From assembly GCA_937899245.1 (NCBI GenBank), contig CALDKB010000047.1, positions 1-64,000 of the forward strand: a stretch of DNA of 64,000 bases. The letters are read 5' to 3'. Positions 61,242 to 64,000 of the stretch are shown here, piece by piece (position 1 is the stretch's first letter; every line of letters starts with the position of its first letter). The notes under the pieces were generated by a model. The model was not told the DNA's origin. It saw only the letters and a program-made list of their open reading frames with translations, and did not search any database. Origin of the DNA: an uncultured Bacteroidales bacterium. Its GTDB lineage: Bacteria > Bacteroidota > Bacteroidia > Bacteroidales > ML635J-15. The position numbers and the translations under genes were made by a program.

Positions 61242-63116
61242 TTATTTTACAGAAATTGCACCAAATTTACATCCGCTGATACAAGCACCGCACTTCAAGC
61301 ACTTTTCAGTGTTGATTTCCATAGAAGCCAACTTGTGACCTTCTGGAGTGTAGTTTGTACGTGTGATAGCTTCAGCAGGACAGCCCTTCTGACATTTTCC
61401 ACAACCGATACACTTTTCAGGATCGATAACGTAGTTCATGAGTTTCTTGCAAACACCAGCGCGGCATTTCTTGTCAACAACGTGTTCTACATATTCATCC
61501 CAGAAGTTATCCAAAGTAGAAAGAACTGGGTTTGGAGAAGTTTGACCAAGACCGCAAAGAGCAGAGTCCTTGATTACTGCTGCAAGGTTGCGTAGTTCGT
61601 TAAGGTCATCCATAGTTCCGCGTCCGTCTGTAATCTTTTCAAGGATTTCGCATAAGCGCTTGTTACCGATACGGCATGGAGAGCACTTACCGCAGCTTTC
61701 TTCGCAAGTAAATTCAAGGTAGAATTTAGCGATAGCTGGCATACAAGAAGTTTCGTCCATTACAACCATACCGCCAGAACCCATCATTGAACCAGCAGCT
61801 ACAAGAGAATCGTAGTCGATTGCTGTGTCAAGGTGTTTTTCAGTCAAGCAACCTCCCGAAGGACCACCGGTCTGAACAGCTTTGAACTTACGTCCGCCCT
61901 TAATGCCACCACCGATTTCGTAAATGATTTCACGAAGAGTGATACCCATAGGAACTTCGATAAGACCAACATTGTTAATCTGACCTGCCAATGCGAATAC
62001 CTTAGTACCCTTTGACTTTTCAGAACCGATTGTGCTGAACCATTCTGCACCCTTATTGATAATAACAGGAACGTTTGCGAAAGTTTCAACATTGTTTACG
62101 TTAGATGGTTTTGCCATGTAACCGCTTACTGCTGGGAATGGTGGTTTCAAAGTAGGTTCACCACGCTGACCTTCCATAGAGTGGATAAGAGCAGTTTCCT
62201 CACCGCAAACGAATGCACCAGCACCGTAACGGAGTTCGATATCGAATTCGAAGTTAGTTCCGAAGATATTCTTTCCAAGAAGACCATATTCGCGAGCCTG
62301 GCTGATAGCAACCTGCAATCTGTGGATTGCTAATGGATATTCAGCACGGATATAGATCAAACCCTTTGTTGCGTTGATAGCGTAACCGCAGATAGCCATA
62401 GCTTCGATGATTCCGTTCGGGTCACCTTCAAGAATTGAACGGTCCATGAATGCACCTGGGTCACCTTCGTCAGCGTTACAGATAACATATTTCTGGTCAG
62501 CAGCGTTCTTTGCGCAAAGTTCCCATTTCATACCAGTTGGGAAACCTGCACCACCACGACCGCGAAGGCCAGAAGCCTTAACAACTGCTATAGTGTCCTG
62601 TGGGGTCATTGTAGTAAGAACCTTTGCCAATGCAGTGTAACCATCGTGAGCGATAGAATCTTCGATGTCTTCTGGATTGATCAAACCACAGTTACGCAAA
62701 GCGATACGAGTCTGCTTCTTGTAGAATTCCATGTGTTTAGAGTCGCTTACGTGTTCCTGAGTCTTCGGGTCAACGTAAAGAAGACGTGTTACCTTGTTAC
62801 CTTTTACAACATGTTCTGCAACGATTTCCTTTGCGTCTTCAGGGGTAACCTGTGTGTAGAAAGTGTTGTCTGGCAATACTTTTACGATAGGTCCTTTTTC
62901 GCAGAAGCCAAAGCATCCAGTAGGAACTACCTTTACTTCATTTGACAAACCATTTGCAGCGATTTCATCTCTCAACTGCTTCATGATTTCAGTGCTCTTA
63001 GATGCTGTACAGCCTGTACCACCGCATACCAAGAGGTGCATCTTGTACTTCATCGATTTGCCTTGCATACTTTCTTTAATCTTTGTTAAGTCTGCAAGAT
63101 TCTGAATTTTATTCAT
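61242..63116 (-). CDS. hydB: [FeFe]-hydrogenase subunit beta (HydB/NuoF-like, NADH- and FMN-binding)
   Basis: A 624-residue flavoprotein. The N-terminal thioredoxin-like [2Fe-2S] domain has Cys31, Cys36, Cys68 and Cys72 (CGGTGC; CFGFC). The central NuoF-type domain has the FMN/NADH loop LRGRGGAGFPTGMKW and GAGAFVCGEETAL. Then a [4Fe-4S] site (ESCGKCSPCRIGN), and a C-terminal ferredoxin domain with two clusters (CIGCGKCQKGCP; CLKCGACISGC). This is the three-part layout of HydB in electron-bifurcating hydrogenases. First gene of the operon, with a possible -7 box 72 nt upstream. Confidence 0.96.
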   Translation of the reverse strand: MNKIQNLADLTKIKESMQGKSMKYKMHLLVCGGTGCTASKSTEIMKQLRDEIAANGLSNEVKVVPTGCFGFCEKGPIVKVLPDNTFYTQVTPEDAKEIVAEHVVKGNKVTRLLYVDPKTQEHVSDSKHMEFYKKQTRIALRNCGLINPEDIEDSIAHDGYTALAKVLTTMTPQDTIAVVKASGLRGRGGAGFPTGMKWELCAKNAADQKYVICNADEGDPGAFMDRSILEGDPNGIIEAMAICGYAINATKGLIYIRAEYPLAIHRLQVAISQAREYGLLGKNIFGTNFEFDIELRYGAGAFVCGEETALIHSMEGQRGEPTLKPPFPAVSGYMAKPSNVNNVETFANVPVIINKGAEWFSTIGSEKSKGTKVFALAGQINNVGLIEVPMGITLREIIYEIGGGIKGGRKFKAVQTGGPSGGCLTEKHLDTAIDYDSLVAAGSMMGSGGMVVMDETSCMPAIAKFYLEFTCEESCGKCSPCRIGNKRLCEILEKITDGRGTMDDLNELRNLAAVIKDSALCGLGQTSPNPVLSTLDNFWDEYVEHVVDKKCRAGVCKKLMNYVIDPEKCIGCGKCQKGCPAEAITRTNYTPEGHKLASMEINTEKCLKCGACISGCKFGAISVK

Positions 63117-63524
63117 ACTTATCCTCCAAAGTTAAATTTGAAATTATTTGTACTTAATATTGTTGTCTCCTAATTAAAATTAGATGGCAAAATTACTTCT
63201 TTTTTTCTTCTTTCCCCTATGTTTTAAAGCACCGTTTTTATGCCGATTGCTATTTTTAATAAATCAGGTAAAAAAATAACGTTGATGACTTGTTCAGTAT
63301 GTTGATTATTAAGAATATATGAACGATATGCTTGGCGTGCAAATAATATTTCCATGTTGTTAAACATATAATCCATTGATTTTTAAATATGTTTAAAAAT
63401 GTATATATGTGTTGTTTAACAACAACCTAAAGCGTTTTTTTTGATATGAAAATTTGTCGATTGAATAAATGTAGACTTTTTGTGACTGGAGTTGTCGCGA
63501 TTGATTTCTAAAAAATCTTGTAAT
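63117..63524. other. A+T-rich intergenic region upstream of the hydrogenase operon
   Basis: About 400 bp with no convincing gene or RNA. On the minus strand TAATTTTG lies at 63188-63195, a TAnnTTTG match that could be the hydB -7 box, with a leader of roughly 70 nt. No -33 partner was found. The rest is T-rich runs. Confidence 0.4.
63188..63195 (-). promoter_or_regulatory. Possible -7 box of the hydBAC promoter
   Basis: Minus strand reads TAATTTTG, matching TAnnTTTG, 71 nt before the hydB ATG. Without a -33 element the call is weak. Confidence 0.35.
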
Positions 63525-63594
63525 GAAAAAAAGTGCGTAAATCAGCGGAAGGTGGAAAAATAAATAGGTTCCCGCAAGTTTACGCACAAAAAAT
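63525..63594 (-). terminator. Long imperfect hairpin, probable terminator of the edge nuclease gene
   Basis: GTGCGTAAA (63533-63541) pairs with TTTACGCAC (63579-63587), with a further GCGG/CCGC pairing and a ~22-nt loop. On the minus strand TTTTTTT follows, 38 nt past the gene's stop. Confidence 0.7.
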
Positions 63595-63625
63595 GAAACT
63601 GAATAATAGGAATATTTCGATTCGG

Positions 63626-64000
63626 TTATTTCATCCTTTCGACAACATAACGACCGATTATTTTCTTTAATTCTGTAAAAACGCTGTTGTCGTTAATAGA
63701 ACCCCAATGTTTTTCAAAAATTGGATTGTTTCTGTCGAATATGCCTCTTTCTTTTCTGTAGATTATTAAACGCTCCTTATCGCATAAAGCCAATATGCTG
63801 GCTGACATCATTTTGCAATAAGATAATGCTTGGTTGAATGCATTTGTCTTTTCTGTCATATTTCGCATATCGAATTTTGCTTCAAGTACGAATGGCGCAT
63901 TTTGAAAATGTTCTTCTCCGTATGGGAAAAATACGAAATCGGGAATTGCTTTTAGCCCACGACCTGCTTTTGTGATAATTGTCTGTTCCAGTCGTGCTCG
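63626..64000 (-). CDS. PD-(D/E)XK nuclease-like protein, C-terminal part (runs off the window)
   Basis: The minus-strand frame is open from the right edge to the stop at 63626, 124 residues. Near the edge are AIPDFVFFP and APFVLEAKFDM, forming a PD...ExK nuclease core as in type I restriction HsdR N-terminal or related restriction-type domains. A helix follows (NAFNQALSYCKMMSASILAL) and a CDKERLIIYRKE strand. An internal ATG at 63868 is not the true start because the frame is clearly conserved upstream of it. The rest of the protein and its neighbours lie outside, so its type (restriction enzyme, defence nuclease, DUF) is undecided. Confidence 0.7.
   Translation of the reverse strand, partial: RARLEQTIITKAGRGLKAIPDFVFFPYGEEHFQNAPFVLEAKFDMRNMTEKTNAFNQALSYCKMMSASILALCDKERLIIYRKERGIFDRNNPIFEKHWGSINDNSVFTELKKIIGRYVVERMK

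Noticed and set aside
63393..63587. A 64-residue minus-strand frame upstream of the hydrogenase operon
   Set aside because: It overlaps the probable terminator hairpin, has no family resemblance and no start context.

Overview
The window looks like chromosome from an anaerobic member of the Bacteroidales. The grounds are the TonB-receptor/DUF4249 modules, three proteins ending in type IX secretion (Por) sorting domains, a succinate-propionate type methylmalonyl-CoA decarboxylase, a trimeric [FeFe] hydrogenase, and recurring Bacteroidetes -7 boxes (TAnnTTTG) 13-30 nt upstream of start codons. No rRNA, tRNA, CRISPR array, intact insertion sequence or prophage was seen. Genes run off both edges.

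Layout. 1-7.3 kb is housekeeping: anmK (partial), a tandem universal stress protein, priA, a MutS-like ATPase with queD, and pfkA. 7.3-7.7 kb is a scar holding an IS3-type transposase remnant and a probable glycerol kinase C-terminal remnant. 7.7-17.1 kb (minus strand) is an envelope locus made of two copies of a three-gene module (small beta-barrel protein, DUF4249 lipoprotein, TonB-dependent receptor), headed by an orphan cysteine-rich lipoprotein; the receptor of the first module has a second small barrel fused to its C-terminus. 17-21.5 kb carries a GH2 beta-mannosidase flanked by copies of a short dispersed repeat, and an MltD-like lytic transglycosylase. 21.5-29.5 kb is a co-directional run: two large lipoproteins, a DUF5723 outer-membrane protein, an O-antigen ligase-like protein and a guanine deaminase. 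It is followed by a patatin/beta-barrel protein, a beta-helix lipoprotein and a MurU-like nucleotidyltransferase. 34.6-38.9 kb is the sodium-pumping methylmalonyl-CoA decarboxylase operon with its epimerase. 39.2-42.2 kb is rplM-rpsI-rpsB-tsf, followed by a GlcNAc kinase-like gene.

43-53 kb is the most interesting stretch. A gingipain-type C25 protease and a Porphyromonas-type peptidylarginine deiminase (PPAD) lie head-to-tail, both with type IX sorting domains. Opposite them is a 1513-residue type IX-secreted protein with seven chitobiase-C-terminal-like repeats. The protease keeps the residues linked to arginine specificity and an Arg|Tyr-Thr activation site like RgpB. The deiminase keeps every PPAD active-site residue I could check, including the arginine pair that reads a C-terminal arginine. 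One enzyme would therefore make the substrate of the other, and here they sit as neighbours.

53-64 kb holds a small hypothetical gene, a histidine/serine-rich secreted protein whose gene contains a 51/102-bp higher-order tandem repeat, a degenerate retropepsin-like protein, dnaK, the HydC-HydA-HydB hydrogenase operon, and a partial PD-(D/E)XK nuclease-like gene at the right edge. Functions come from motif recognition by eye; no database search was run.
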